From positions 1 to 56,853 of the forward strand of contig JAFRPB010000116.1 in NCBI GenBank assembly GCA_017429345.1: a stretch of DNA of 56,853 bases, written 5' to 3'. The DNA is from Clostridia bacterium. Its GTDB lineage: Bacteria > Bacillota > Clostridia > Oscillospirales > Acutalibacteraceae. Below are positions 1-8,267 of the stretch, one piece after another. The position numbers and the translations under genes are program-made. Each line of letters begins with the position of its first letter. Position 1 is the stretch's first letter. The notes below the pieces were generated by a model. That model did no database searches and was not told the origin of the DNA. It was given only the letters and a program-made list of their open reading frames with translations.

Positions 1-138
1 CGCGTCTTGCTTGATCTTTGTTCCGTCATATTGCACATCTTCTCCTTGCCAACCGTCAGGTTGCCTGCGGAGAATCTGTACAATCTGACGAAAAAATCTA
101 CTGCGCAATCCGCACGCCCGAATTGTGCGGTGTTGCCC
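1..138. mobile_element. MITE-like element, right-hand part (element cut by window start)
   Basis: Bases 1-113 are identical to 56741-56853. The part shown here ends in TTGTGCGGTGTTGCCC at 123-138, followed by TA. The other end of the window carries the matching inverted terminus AGGCAACACCGCACAA at 56716, preceded by TA. Joined, the two parts make a 163-bp non-coding element with 16-bp terminal inverted repeats (one mismatch) and a TA on both sides, as expected for elements mobilised by IS630/Tc1-type transposases. The transposase family is inferred from the TA only. The element ends about 30 bases before the HIT gene. Confidence 0.7.
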
Positions 139-169
139 TAACAACTATCAACCCGAAAGGAGCATCATC

Positions 170-511
170 ATGTCCGACTGTATCTTCTGCAAGATCGCGG
201 CGGGGGAGATCCCCTCGAACAAGGTCTATGAGGACGAAACGGTCCTCGCGTTCTATGACCTTGCGCCGCAGGCGCCGACGCACATCCTGCTGATCCCGAA
301 GACGCACATTTCCGGCGCGTCCGAGATCACCGCGGATAACAGCGCCGTCGTCGCGCATATCTTTGAGGTCGCCGCGCAGATCGCCGCCGAAAAGGGTTTC
401 TCCGACGGATTCCGCGTTGTAACAAACAACGGAGCCTCGGCGGGGCAGAGCGTGCCGCACCTGCACTTCCATCTGCTCGCAGGCCGTGAATTCGGCTGGC
501 CTCCGGGATGA
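170..511 (+). CDS. HIT family protein (histidine triad nucleotide-binding hydrolase)
   Basis: A 113-residue protein of the HINT branch, which hydrolyses nucleoside phosphoramidates and related nucleotides in the cytoplasm. It begins MSDCIFCKI, with the CxxC pair typical of zinc-binding HIT proteins, and ends with the histidine triad HLHFHLLAG from about residue 97. The length is normal for the family. ATG 170 is chosen because AAAGGAG lies just upstream; an in-frame ATG at 125 lies inside the mobile element end and has no ribosome binding site. Physiological substrate is unknown. The promoter must lie in or across the inserted element, which may affect expression. Confidence 0.93.
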   Translation: MSDCIFCKIAAGEIPSNKVYEDETVLAFYDLAPQAPTHILLIPKTHISGASEITADNSAVVAHIFEVAAQIAAEKGFSDGFRVVTNNGASAGQSVPHLHFHLLAGREFGWPPG

Positions 512-519
512 TGAGGTTA

Positions 520-715
520 AGTGAACAGTGAAAAGTGAACAGTGAGAAGTGAAAAGTGAACAGTGAACAGTGAGAAGTGAACAGTGAGAAGTGAAATGTG
601 AGAAATTGTGTTGCGTTTTGCGTTTTGCGTTTTACGAGAAATCGTGAGATCGTGAAGTCGTGAAATCATGATGTGACAGTCTACGGTCGACAGTCGACGG
701 TCCAACTGCCAATGC
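520..715. repeat. Degenerate heptamer-phased low-complexity tract
   Basis: From 520 the sequence runs in 7-base steps with words such as AGTGAAC, AGTGAAA and AGTGAGA (about 12 units to 604). It then changes word while keeping the step: TGCGTTT three times near 609-632, AGATCGT and GAAGTCG near 645-660, and GACGGTC/TACGGTC near 680-700. No coding signal is visible; short ORFs here are products of the repeat. Confidence 0.85.
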
Positions 716-747
716 TGAAGCCTCTGTTTATCCGTCGGCGCAGGAAA

Positions 748-1001
748 CCGACTTCTGATTGCTGATAGCTGACATCTGCGACGCAGCAGTATGATTGTGA
801 GATCGTTTTGTGCTTTGCGTAAATCTGGAATTCGATTTTTCTACAAATCAAGTCGCGAAGCGACTTCCATACTTCCTCCTTCCTACTTTATCAAACCCCC
901 AACACCCAGCACCCAACACCCAGCACCCAGCACCCAACACCCAACACCCAGCACCCAACACCCAGCACCCAACACCCAGCACCCAACACCTGACACCCAA
1001 A
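748..1001. repeat. Heptamer tracts around a small hairpin, upstream of the phosphoribosyltransferase
   Basis: CTGATTG, CTGATAG, CTGACAT and CTGCGAC follow one another at 755-782 in 7-base steps. A hairpin AAGTCGCGAAGCGACTT lies near 849-866. From 896 to 1001 there are about 15 units of ACCCAGC or ACCCAAC ending just before the AAAGGAG of the next gene. The gap 512-1012 therefore contains almost nothing but repeats; no promoter could be picked with confidence. Confidence 0.85.
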
Positions 1002-1012
1002 GGAGCTTTACT

Positions 1013-1555
1013 ATGTCCGATATTTACAAAATGACGATCGCCGGCCTTGAGCGTGAGCTGCCCCTCTGCGCCGTCAGCGACAAGCTCGATATCGCCGCGT
1101 TTATCCTGTTCGGCGACGTTGAGATCACGATCGCCGCGGCGGCGGAGCTGCTGAAAAAGATCCCCGAATTCGATTATATTGTCACGCCCGAGGCGAAGAG
1201 CATCCCGCTCGCATACGAGATGGCGCGTCAGAGCGGAAAGCCCTATTTTGTCGCAAGAAAAGGCCTCAAGGTCTATATGAAAGATCCCGTAAACGTTGAG
1301 GTGCGCTCCATTACGACGCTCCATGTGCAGACGCTGTATCTCGACGGCAACGAGGGCAGAAAGCTCACCGGCAAAAAAGTCGTCGTTCTGGACGACGTGA
1401 TCAGCACCGGCGAGTCTCTTGCCGCGACGGTGGAGCTTGTCAAAAAGTTCGATTGTGAGATCGTAGCGAAAGCCGCCGTGCTCGCCGAGGGCGACGCCGC
1501 GGACAGAGACGATATCGTATTTCTCGGCAAGCTGCCGCTGTTCTTCAAAGACTGA
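1013..1555 (+). CDS. Phosphoribosyltransferase family protein (adenine phosphoribosyltransferase-like)
   Basis: A 180-residue type I phosphoribosyltransferase. The PRPP-binding loop VVVLDDVISTGES is at about residues 122-134, and an upstream segment YIVTPEAKSIPLAYEMA fits the substrate hood region of adenine phosphoribosyltransferase-like proteins. Purine salvage from PRPP in the cytoplasm is the likely role, but substrate is not proven by these motifs and clostridial proteins of this type are often misnamed apt. ATG 1013 follows AAAGGAGC; the open frame continues upstream through the heptamer repeat and would give a false Pro/Thr/Gln/His-rich N-terminus. Its TGA overlaps the ATG of comEC, so the two are likely co-translated. 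Confidence 0.88.
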   Translation: MSDIYKMTIAGLERELPLCAVSDKLDIAAFILFGDVEITIAAAAELLKKIPEFDYIVTPEAKSIPLAYEMARQSGKPYFVARKGLKVYMKDPVNVEVRSITTLHVQTLYLDGNEGRKLTGKKVVVLDDVISTGESLAATVELVKKFDCEIVAKAAVLAEGDAADRDDIVFLGKLPLFFKD

Positions 1556-3555
1556 TGAAGCGTCCGGCTGCCGTATTCGGCCTGACGCTGTACGCGGTTC
1601 TTGTGCTTCTGCGGGACCGCGATATTTCCGTATACGCAGCGGCGGCAACCGTTTCCGCAGTCGTATTCTGCATTACGCTTTTGATATTTCTGAAAAAACG
1701 CCGCGCCGCCGCGCTGCAGGTCGTTCTGACCGCAGCGGCGGCGTGTCTGTTTATCTGCGGAGCATATACGGCGAAGTATACGCTTGTTTATCAACCCGCG
1801 ATGGGGCGGGTAACGGAGGAAAAGACAGAGCTCACCGGCGTCGTGACCGAGGTCGGCCGTTCTTCCGGCGACTATCGTTATACTCTGCGGTGCGACGGCG
1901 GCGTGAAGATTTTGGCGACTTCTTCCGCGGATCTGTTTCTCGATCCCTGCGATTCGCTGACCGTTTCCGTAAACGGGATCCGGGCGCTCGGCGGCGAGGA
2001 CAACCGTCCGTATTACATGGCGAAGGGCGTTTATCTCGGCGCGCGCGTTGAAAAATACATAACCTCCGAACGGGGCGTGTCGAAAAATATCTTCGACCTT
2101 CTCGCCCGGTATCGCGAAAAGACCTGCCGCGGGCTTGTTTATTCCGCCGGAACGGAAAACGGCGCGCTGCTTGCCGGAATCGTCTTCGGCGATACGGATG
2201 ATCTTTCGCAGAGGGTCAAAAACGCCTTTTCCGCCGCCGGGATCAGCCATATCTTCGCCGTCTCCGGCTTCCACGTCTCGACCTGGGCGGCGCTGGTCTT
2301 TTTTGCGGTACGGATGCTGCGCGTCAGACGGAAATACGCTTTTATGCTGCCTTCGGCGTTCGTTCTGCTTTTTATCGCCGTGACCGGTTTTCCGCCGTCG
2401 GCGATCCGCGCGGCCGTTATGGCGGTGATCCTGTTTTCAGGCAATTCCTTCCGTCTGAAAAGCGATCTTATGAATTCTCTCGGCGCGGCGCTCACCGTGA
2501 TCTGCGCCGCGGAGCCGTTTTCCGGCGGCAGTACTTCGCTTTTGCTTTCGGTCAGCGCGATGCTCGGCGTGATCCTCTTTGCGGATCATCTTTATCCCGC
2601 GGTCGGCGCCGGCGTGCTCCGGCTGCTCGGCAGACGCGTGCCGGCTTATCTTTTTCTGTTCCTTCTTTCCGTGCTTTTGCTCAGCGTGACGATCACGGCA
2701 GTGATGCTGCCGGTGATGCTTCTGACATTCGGACGCGTTTCGGTGATCGCTCCGCTCGCGAATCTGATTATCGTTCCCTTCGCGGAAATCGCAATGCCGC
2801 TGGGCGGCGTGTCCGCGCTGATCGGGTTCGATCCCGGCGTCCGGCTGGCGGGCTCCGCATGCGGGATCATGATCCGCCTGACGGACCGTTTCGCTTCGGC
2901 GTTTTCGCTGCGGGCTGAATTCGATCTTTTGCCGGTATTGATCGCGGGCGCCGCGTTCGGCGCGGCTTTTCTCATTGTGAAGCTTCTTCTGAAAAGGCGT
3001 CCGCCCCGCGGCGTATTTCTGTTTGCCGCGTTTCTTCTGTGTTTTTGCGTGAGCGTATTTACAAGCGCGCGGAATTTTGATAGAATACAAGTGACCGCCG
3101 TGTCCGGCAGTCGGATGGAGGCGCTGGTGCGGTATCGCGGATTCTCGATGCTCGTCTGCGACGGGAAGCCTTCGTCGGGTACGGAATCGGCTTTGACAGG
3201 CGCGGGGATCTATGATCTTGACGTTCTGTATCTCGCGTCGGACGGGAATACGCGGTTTATCGGCGAGACGTTCGAACCGCGCTGCATCCTGTCGCCGGGC
3301 GATACGGGCGAAGCGTCGGGAAACGGGATCGACCTCGTCTTTTCGCCGGATTTTCTGCGCGTTGAGGCCGACGGAAAGACTGTCGTGTTTCTGTTTGAGC
3401 CGGATCCTGCGGCAGGGTTTGAGGGCGCGGATGTCCTTTTTGTCCGCTCGGTGCCGGCGGAGACCGTCGAAGCCGAATGCGTTGTTGTTCCCGGAAAGGG
3501 CGGGAACAGCGGAAACATTTACTATACGAAAAACGGATTTGAATATATATCATAA
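1555..3555 (+). CDS. comEC: ComEC/Rec2-type DNA uptake channel protein
   Basis: A 666-residue polytopic protein with the N-terminal OB-like region after two or three membrane segments, then the competence domain (about residues 200-480) carrying GIVFGDTDDLS, ISHIFAVSGFHVS and a long run of membrane helices. ComEC moves single-stranded DNA across the cytoplasmic membrane. In full-length family members the C-terminus is a metallo-beta-lactamase-like domain; here residues 510-666 keep that position but the HxHxDH metal motif is absent (LYLASDGNTRF stands near its place), so this domain looks degenerate. Overlap with the gene before it (ATGA) and 17 bases to holA indicate one operon. The comEC-holA order is common in Firmicutes. 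Confidence 0.9.
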   Translation: MKRPAAVFGLTLYAVLVLLRDRDISVYAAAATVSAVVFCITLLIFLKKRRAAALQVVLTAAAACLFICGAYTAKYTLVYQPAMGRVTEEKTELTGVVTEVGRSSGDYRYTLRCDGGVKILATSSADLFLDPCDSLTVSVNGIRALGGEDNRPYYMAKGVYLGARVEKYITSERGVSKNIFDLLARYREKTCRGLVYSAGTENGALLAGIVFGDTDDLSQRVKNAFSAAGISHIFAVSGFHVSTWAALVFFAVRMLRVRRKYAFMLPSAFVLLFIAVTGFPPSAIRAAVMAVILFSGNSFRLKSDLMNSLGAALTVICAAEPFSGGSTSLLLSVSAMLGVILFADHLYPAVGAGVLRLLGRRVPAYLFLFLLSVLLLSVTITAVMLPVMLLTFGRVSVIAPLANLIIVPFAEIAMPLGGVSALIGFDPGVRLAGSACGIMIRLTDRFASAFSLRAEFDLLPVLIAGAAFGAAFLIVKLLLKRRPPRGVFLFAAFLLCFCVSVFTSARNFDRIQVTAVSGSRMEALVRYRGFSMLVCDGKPSSGTESALTGAGIYDLDVLYLASDGNTRFIGETFEPRCILSPGDTGEASGNGIDLVFSPDFLRVEADGKTVVFLFEPDPAAGFEGADVLFVRSVPAETVEAECVVVPGKGGNSGNIYYTKNGFEYIS

Positions 3556-3572
3556 CAGCGGGAGGGGAGAAT

Positions 3573-4652
3573 ATGCCGATCGTCGAAGATGAAACGCGCG
3601 TTAAAAACAGCGTGAGATCCGCCGTGCCGGAGCGAATGTATGTTTTCTGCGGTACGGAACCGTATCTGAAAGAGCATTATCTGCAAACGCTGATCTCCTC
3701 CTGCGTAGCGCAGGGCTTTGAGCTCTTCAACCTGAAAAAATTCGACGGCTCGCAGACTTCGATCCGCGAAATACTCGCCGCGGCGGATCAGGCGCCGCTG
3801 ATGACGGGAAGAAACTGCGTCGTCGTGCGGGATTTTTCATTCGCGAGTATAAATTCCTCAGATTGCGAATACCTGAAGGAATACGTCGCGCGGGTGCCCG
3901 ACAGCACGGTTCTGGTATTCTTTCAGAACGACGCGGATTTTCCGCCGAAGCTCAGCCGCGACGAGGCGGCGGAGGGCGAAGATGAGAAAGGCGTAAAAAA
4001 ACAGCGCAAGGAGCTGTTTGACGCCATTTCAAAATACGCGTTCATCGCCAGACTGAATAAACTGCCGCAGCAGCGGCTCGTGAATCTTCTGGTGAACGGC
4101 GCGAAACGGCGCGGCGCGGCGCTTTCCGCTCAGAACGCGGCGTATATGGTTGATTGCTGCGGCGACAGCCTTTACAATCTGATGAACGAGCTTGACAAGG
4201 TCTGCGCGTTCGCCGCCGGGGGAGAGGTCTCGCGGGAGACGATCGACCGGCTCGTGACGAAAACGCTGGAGGCGACGGTCTTCGAGATCACCGACAATCT
4301 TTTCGCAGGCCGCGTCGACAAAGCGCTGACGGCGCTCGAGATCCTTCTGTTTCAGCGCACCGCGGCGCAGATGATCATGGGCACGCTGATCTCCGCATTC
4401 GTGAATATCTACCGTGTGAGACTGGCGGAAAAAGCGCGCAAAACGAACGCGGATCTGATGAAGGATTTCGGGTTGTCAAGCGCGTATTATATCGATAAGC
4501 TGCGCTCATCCTCCCGACGGCTTACCGGCGAAGGGATACGAAAGTGTCTTGAGATCCTTGACGAGGCGGATACCGCGCTCAAATCCCGCGGCGGCAGCGA
4601 GAATATCGTGCTTGAGGAAACCATCGTGAAGCTGGGGGCGGTCTTACGCTGA
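3573..4652 (+). CDS. holA: DNA polymerase III subunit delta
   Basis: A 359-residue clamp-loader delta subunit, which opens the sliding clamp during loading at the fork. The N-terminal AAA+-like fold begins with VFCGTEPYLKEHYLQTL at about residue 25, the middle holds the usual helical lid, and the C-terminal collar helices end the protein. Length matches the family. The start has a strong GGGAGGGGAGA ribosome binding site. An insertion of charged residues around 125-145 (EAAEGEDEKGVKKQRKEL) is somewhat longer than usual. It lies between comEC and the RNase M5-like gene, a common context for holA in Firmicutes. Confidence 0.92.
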   Translation: MPIVEDETRVKNSVRSAVPERMYVFCGTEPYLKEHYLQTLISSCVAQGFELFNLKKFDGSQTSIREILAAADQAPLMTGRNCVVVRDFSFASINSSDCEYLKEYVARVPDSTVLVFFQNDADFPPKLSRDEAAEGEDEKGVKKQRKELFDAISKYAFIARLNKLPQQRLVNLLVNGAKRRGAALSAQNAAYMVDCCGDSLYNLMNELDKVCAFAAGGEVSRETIDRLVTKTLEATVFEITDNLFAGRVDKALTALEILLFQRTAAQMIMGTLISAFVNIYRVRLAEKARKTNADLMKDFGLSSAYYIDKLRSSSRRLTGEGIRKCLEILDEADTALKSRGGSENIVLEETIVKLGAVLR

Positions 4653-4660
4653 GAACGGAC

Positions 4661-5242
4661 ATGGCTGTCATCGTCGAGGGCAAATACGATAAAATGCGCC
4701 TTTCGCCCGTGCTCGACGCGCTGATCATCGAGACCGACGGCTTCGGCATCTTCAACAATAAAGAAAAACAGCGGTTTGTCAGAAAACTCGCAGAGGAAAA
4801 GGGCATTCTGATATTGACCGACAGTGACGCCGCGGGATTTCGCATCCGCGCCTTTCTCGGCTCGCTCACGGCGGGCGCAAAGGTATATCACGCCTATATC
4901 CCCGACGTTTACGGAAAAGAAAAAAGAAAAGACCGCCCCTCCGCCGAGGGCAAGCTCGGCGTGGAGGCGATCGATACGCAGCTTCTCAAAGCGGCGATCG
5001 AGCGCTCCGGCGCGCTGGTCGAAGAGAGCGCCGCTTCGCCCGCGGAAGCGATCACCGCCGCGGATCTGTATGCCGACGGATTTTCCGGCAGGGAGAACAG
5101 CGCGCAAAGGCGCCGCGCCCTGCTGCGGTATTTCGGTCTGCCCGAACGTCTCTCCACGTCGGCGTTTATCCGGGTCATAAATACGTATATCGGCCCCGGG
5201 GCGTATCGTGAAGCAGTTGATAAAGTGAAAAATGAAAAATGA
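4661..5242 (+). CDS. Ribonuclease M5-like TOPRIM protein
   Basis: A 193-residue protein with the TOPRIM signature VIVEGKYDKM at residues 3-12 and the acidic pair ILTDSDAAG at about 43-51, followed by the C-terminal region seen in RNase M5 (5S rRNA maturase, rnmV). RNase M5 trims precursor 5S rRNA at a double-stranded site. The gene starts 8 bases after holA. The last residues (VDKVKNEK and the stop) are encoded by the left arm of a heptamer repeat, so the natural C-terminus may have been altered. The fit to RNase M5 is good but DNA primase-like TOPRIM proteins of similar size exist. Confidence 0.75.
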   Translation: MAVIVEGKYDKMRLSPVLDALIIETDGFGIFNNKEKQRFVRKLAEEKGILILTDSDAAGFRIRAFLGSLTAGAKVYHAYIPDVYGKEKRKDRPSAEGKLGVEAIDTQLLKAAIERSGALVEESAASPAEAITAADLYADGFSGRENSAQRRRALLRYFGLPERLSTSAFIRVINTYIGPGAYREAVDKVKNEK

Positions 5243-5429
5243 AAAGTGAAAAATTAAGGACGGGCTCCGCCCGTACCCGATTATAGATGTGCGTAAACTG
5301 TATTTTTCAGGGTCCTTCGGCATTATCATTGTTCATTCTTCTCCGGAGATTCCCCTTACCGTACATATCATAAAAAGGCGCGAAGCGCTTTTCCGCAATT
5401 TTTCATTTTTCACTTTTTATTCTTCATTT
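5223..5429. repeat. Inverted heptamer arms enclosing a hairpin-rich core (copy A)
   Basis: The left arm (5223-5256) is built of AAGTGAA and AAATGAA words and overlaps the end of the preceding gene. The right arm (5397-5429) is its inverted counterpart. The core contains GACGGGCTCCGCCCGTACCC near 5259, a CGTAAACTGTATTTT stretch near 5292 and a GGCGCGAAGCGC hairpin near 5378. The same modules occur in the element at 13273-13454. Confidence 0.8.
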
Positions 5430-5460
5430 AAATATCACAATAAGGAAAAGAGGCAAAACT

Positions 5461-6882
5461 ATGGATCTTGCGTCCCTCGCCGCGTCTGCGGTCAAAAAAA
5501 TATCTCTGGCGGAGAGTAAAAAAGTGCAGAAAAAACACCCCGCAAGGCCCCTGCCGGACGTGCAGCCGGTCGAGATCCGCGGCGCGCGCTGGCAGTGCGG
5601 CTTCGCGATGCGCGAGGTCATGCCCGACTCCCTCGACAGCGCGTTCTACGTGATCGCGGGACACGGTCCCGGCAGAAAGGCGGAGGGGATCCACGATCCG
5701 CTGACCGTGCGCGCGATGTGGATCGGCACCGAAAACGGCGGCGTCGTTCACGTCTGCGCGGACTTCATCGGGCTTACGAATACCGAGGTTCTCGATATCC
5801 GCAGACGTCTTGAGACTTTTTCGAATATCACGAACTGCAAGGCGGTCAACGTCAGCTGCACCCATTCCCACGGCAGCTTCGACACCGTCGGCTACTGGGG
5901 TAAGCTGCCCAAGACCGGCAAGGTGCCCGCGTATATGGAGAAGATCGCAGAATCGGTCAAAGAGGTCTGCTTCGAGGCGTACGAGAACCGCCGTGACGGC
6001 GTTCTCAGCGTCGGCACGGCGCACGTGCCCGGGGCGCAGCATCTGCGCAGAAAGCCCGAGGTCGCGCACGATACGCTCACGCGCATCAGATTCGCGCCCG
6101 ACGACGGCAGCGAGGAGATCTGGTTTCTGAATTTCGCCGCGCACCCGAATACCCTCGGCGGCTCGAACCGCCTGATCAGCGCGGACTATCCCTATTATCT
6201 GCGGGAGACGATCGCGCAGAGTTCTTCCGCGCGCGTGCTGTTCGGCGTCGGCGCCATCGGCGCGGTCGATCCGGGACAGTATGACGAAAACAACTGGGAG
6301 CGCACGCGCATGCAGGGTGAAGCGCTCGCCGCGGCGGCGCTGTCGATCGATAACGACAGGGCGCTCGATCCCGTGATCCGCACCGTGACGCAGCCGTTTT
6401 ATTATCCCGTGGACAACCCCGTGCTGAATTTCCTTGCGATGCTCGGCGTGATGAGCTCCGCGAAATTCGCCTGCGACCGGGGAGAGCTCAGAATGGCGCT
6501 GCGCTCCGAAATGTCGTATCTCATGCTCGGTGACCTGCATATCCTGCTGCTGCCCGGCGAGGAATTCCCGCCCCTCGCCTACGGCGGATACCGGGACGCG
6601 AACCATTCCGCCACGGGAAAGGGGCCCGAGGCGAACCCGAAGCCCCTCGTCGGGATCGCGGGCGACGATGATCTTCTGATCTTCGGCGTCACCAACGATA
6701 TGGCGGGCTACGTCGTGCCGCCCAACGAGTTCATCCTGAATCCGACGAAGCCCTACCTCGACACCGCGACCGACAAATACGACGAGCGCCATTACCATGA
6801 AACAAACTCCCTCGGCGAGAGTGCCGCGTTCACGATCGCGGACGAATTCGCGAAGCTTGCGCGGAAAATGGCGGCTTGCTGA
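5461..6882 (+). CDS. Neutral/alkaline non-lysosomal ceramidase-like hydrolase
   Basis: A 473-residue protein without a signal peptide. It resembles the N-terminal catalytic region of the neutral ceramidase family: CTHSHGS at about residue 131 corresponds to the family's metal-binding histidine motif, FAAHPNTLGG at about 226 to the next histidine motif, and the C-terminal part has PGEEFPPLAYG followed by FGVTNDMAGYVVPPNEF, which matches the conserved end of that domain. Members hydrolyse amide or other ester-like bonds and bind zinc. Bacterial homologues in Firmicutes are mostly uncharacterised, so ceramide is not asserted as substrate. The start follows AAAAGAGGC. It stands alone between a repeat and the sigma-factor promoter. 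Confidence 0.65.
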   Translation: MDLASLAASAVKKISLAESKKVQKKHPARPLPDVQPVEIRGARWQCGFAMREVMPDSLDSAFYVIAGHGPGRKAEGIHDPLTVRAMWIGTENGGVVHVCADFIGLTNTEVLDIRRRLETFSNITNCKAVNVSCTHSHGSFDTVGYWGKLPKTGKVPAYMEKIAESVKEVCFEAYENRRDGVLSVGTAHVPGAQHLRRKPEVAHDTLTRIRFAPDDGSEEIWFLNFAAHPNTLGGSNRLISADYPYYLRETIAQSSSARVLFGVGAIGAVDPGQYDENNWERTRMQGEALAAAALSIDNDRALDPVIRTVTQPFYYPVDNPVLNFLAMLGVMSSAKFACDRGELRMALRSEMSYLMLGDLHILLLPGEEFPPLAYGGYRDANHSATGKGPEANPKPLVGIAGDDDLLIFGVTNDMAGYVVPPNEFILNPTKPYLDTATDKYDERHYHETNSLGESAAFTIADEFAKLARKMAAC

Positions 6883-6905
6883 ACGAGAAATTTTTTCTGT
6901 TTTGC

Positions 6906-6934
6906 GTCACATTTTTTTACTCAATCGGTTTTAT
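6906..6934 (+). promoter_or_regulatory. Putative ECF sigma promoter, copy 1 (autoregulatory)
   Basis: GTCAC, 15 bases, then CGGTTTTAT, ending 40 bases before the sigma-factor start. The same two blocks with the same 15-base spacing recur at 8208 and 8905. An element before the sigma gene itself fits autoregulation. The role is inferred from recurrence and position. Confidence 0.65.
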
Positions 6935-6973
6935 ATTTACAGAGAGCCGGGCGGGTCTTGGATGTAACAGGTC

Positions 6974-7516
6974 ATGATAGCTTTTTATCTGTCCGTTATC
7001 GATACGGATGAGGAAAAACAAAAATTTACCGTGGTTTATGAGACGTGGCGTAAAGCGATGTATTACGCCGCTTTGAAGGTCACACACGATCACGGGCTTG
7101 CAGAGGACGCGCTGCAGGACGCATTTTTGTATATCGCAAAAAACATTCGAAAAATCGGCGATCCCCGAAGCGCGGAGACAAAGGCGTATCTGATCCTGAC
7201 GGCGGATTCTCAGGCGAAAAAGCTGCTGCGGAAGCGTCGGGAAATCATTGACAGCGATCTTGTCGAGGACGCCGCGTGGAACGGCGGCGGCGACGTTGAG
7301 GACGCTTTTTTCGACCGGTTCGATGAAGAGGAGCTGAGCCGGAAGATCGAGGCGCTTCCGGAGGAATACCGCACGCCGCTGCTGCTGTTTTACGCCAAGG
7401 GCTTTTCCGGCAGAGAGATCGCGGAAATGCTCGGCTTGAAGGAGCCGACCGTCCGCAAGCGCGTCGAGCGGGCGAAAAAGCTGCTGGCGGATGCGCTGAA
7501 AAACGACGATGCGTGA
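6974..7516 (+). CDS. RNA polymerase sigma factor, ECF (sigma-70 family)
   Basis: A 180-residue sigma factor. Region 2 lies at about residues 20-70 (core AEDALQDAFLYIAKNIRKI, the -10 recognition helix and core-binding part). Region 4 lies at about 115-172, with LPEEYRTPLLLFYAKGFSG and the helix-turn-helix IAEMLGLKEPTVRKRVERAKKLL that reads the -35 element. The start has only a weak ribosome binding site. Its end overlaps the next gene by 8 bases, so sigma factor and probable anti-sigma factor are translationally coupled. Targets are suggested by the shared motif at 6906, 8208 and 8905. Confidence 0.93.
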   Translation: MIAFYLSVIDTDEEKQKFTVVYETWRKAMYYAALKVTHDHGLAEDALQDAFLYIAKNIRKIGDPRSAETKAYLILTADSQAKKLLRKRREIIDSDLVEDAAWNGGGDVEDAFFDRFDEEELSRKIEALPEEYRTPLLLFYAKGFSGREIAEMLGLKEPTVRKRVERAKKLLADALKNDDA

Positions 7517-8171
7517 ACGGGAGCGAGCGAACATGGGCGCAGACGTACTTTCCGCCGCCTGCAAAAGGGCGATGATCGGGCTTTACGCCGACACCTCCGG
7601 GTATGACGGCATGCCGGAGCCGGAGTTTTCAAACGAGTTCCTGCAGTATATTAAAAAGCTCGCCTCGCACGTGCGCGGCGGAAAATACCGCAGGCTGACG
7701 AAGACGGCGAAGATCATTCTGATCGCGGCGATCCTTGCGCTGCTGGCTGCGCTGAGCGTGTTCGCGGCAAAGGAGCTGCGGATTCTGTTGATCGATCACG
7801 GCGTCGGGTCTTATCTTGACGTGGAAAAAAGATCGGAAACTCTTTCGGAGGGGATTACTCTCGGGTATATACCGGAGGGGTTTAGTCTGTCAGAAGAATA
7901 CAGCTCGGCTCATGTTAAAACTAAATCATACTATAACTCAGATGGTTTGTTTTTTAATATAATGAAACGAGCGTCTTATGGTGGCGGAGATATCAACACC
8001 GAAGGAATCATTCCTCAAAGAAAAGATATTAACGGAATAGAGTATATTATTTCAAGTGACGATAACGGAACCGTAATCATATGGATTTCGGCAACAACAG
8101 ATTGTCTTTACGATGTAAACGGGAATCTTGATGAGAATGAATTACTGCAAATTGCGATCCATTGTGAATAG
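7509..8171 (+). CDS. Probable membrane anti-sigma factor with extracellular DUF4367-like domain
   Basis: A 220-residue protein encoded right after, and overlapping, the ECF sigma gene. About 65 cytoplasmic residues are followed by one membrane segment (IILIAAILALLAALSVFAA, about 72-90) and an extracellular domain with the pattern LGYIPEGFSLSEEY that resembles DUF4367. This is the usual layout of partners of these clostridial sigma factors, which hold sigma at the membrane until a signal arrives. ATG 7509 overlaps the sigma stop; ATG 7533, with a GGGAG upstream, is an alternative. The base composition changes within the gene: the first half is GC-rich like the neighbours and from about 7880 it is clearly AT-rich. 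Confidence 0.75.
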   Translation: MRERERANMGADVLSAACKRAMIGLYADTSGYDGMPEPEFSNEFLQYIKKLASHVRGGKYRRLTKTAKIILIAAILALLAALSVFAAKELRILLIDHGVGSYLDVEKRSETLSEGITLGYIPEGFSLSEEYSSAHVKTKSYYNSDGLFFNIMKRASYGGGDINTEGIIPQRKDINGIEYIISSDDNGTVIIWISATTDCLYDVNGNLDENELLQIAIHCE

Positions 8172-8177
8172 TAAAAA

Positions 8178-8207
8178 GACGGCGATTGAAAAAATCGTCG
8201 TTTTTTT
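8178..8207 (+). terminator. Rho-independent terminator after the anti-sigma gene
   Basis: The arms GACGGCGATT and AATCGTCG pair around a short A-rich loop and are followed by seven T residues. The next promoter motif starts at once after the T-run. Confidence 0.8.
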
Positions 8208-8236
8208 GTCACTTTTTTCCGTTTATTCGGTTTTAT
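8208..8236 (+). promoter_or_regulatory. Putative ECF sigma promoter, copy 2
   Basis: GTCAC, 15 bases, CGGTTTTAT, located 32 bases before the start of the small secreted protein. Sequence and spacing match copy 1 closely, including the T-run after GTCAC. Confidence 0.65.
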
Positions 8237-8267
8237 AATTATTTGAGAGCTGATGGGAGGTGAAATA

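Noticed and set aside
520-1001. Heptamer tracts considered as CRISPR arrays or minisatellites
   Set aside because: No 20-40 base direct repeat with unique spacers exists, units are only 7 bases and degenerate, and no cas gene is present.
791-1012. N-terminal extension of the phosphoribosyltransferase rich in Pro, Thr, Gln and His
   Set aside because: It is translation of the ACCCAAC/ACCCAGC repeat. A good ribosome binding site stands directly before ATG 1013, where family similarity begins.
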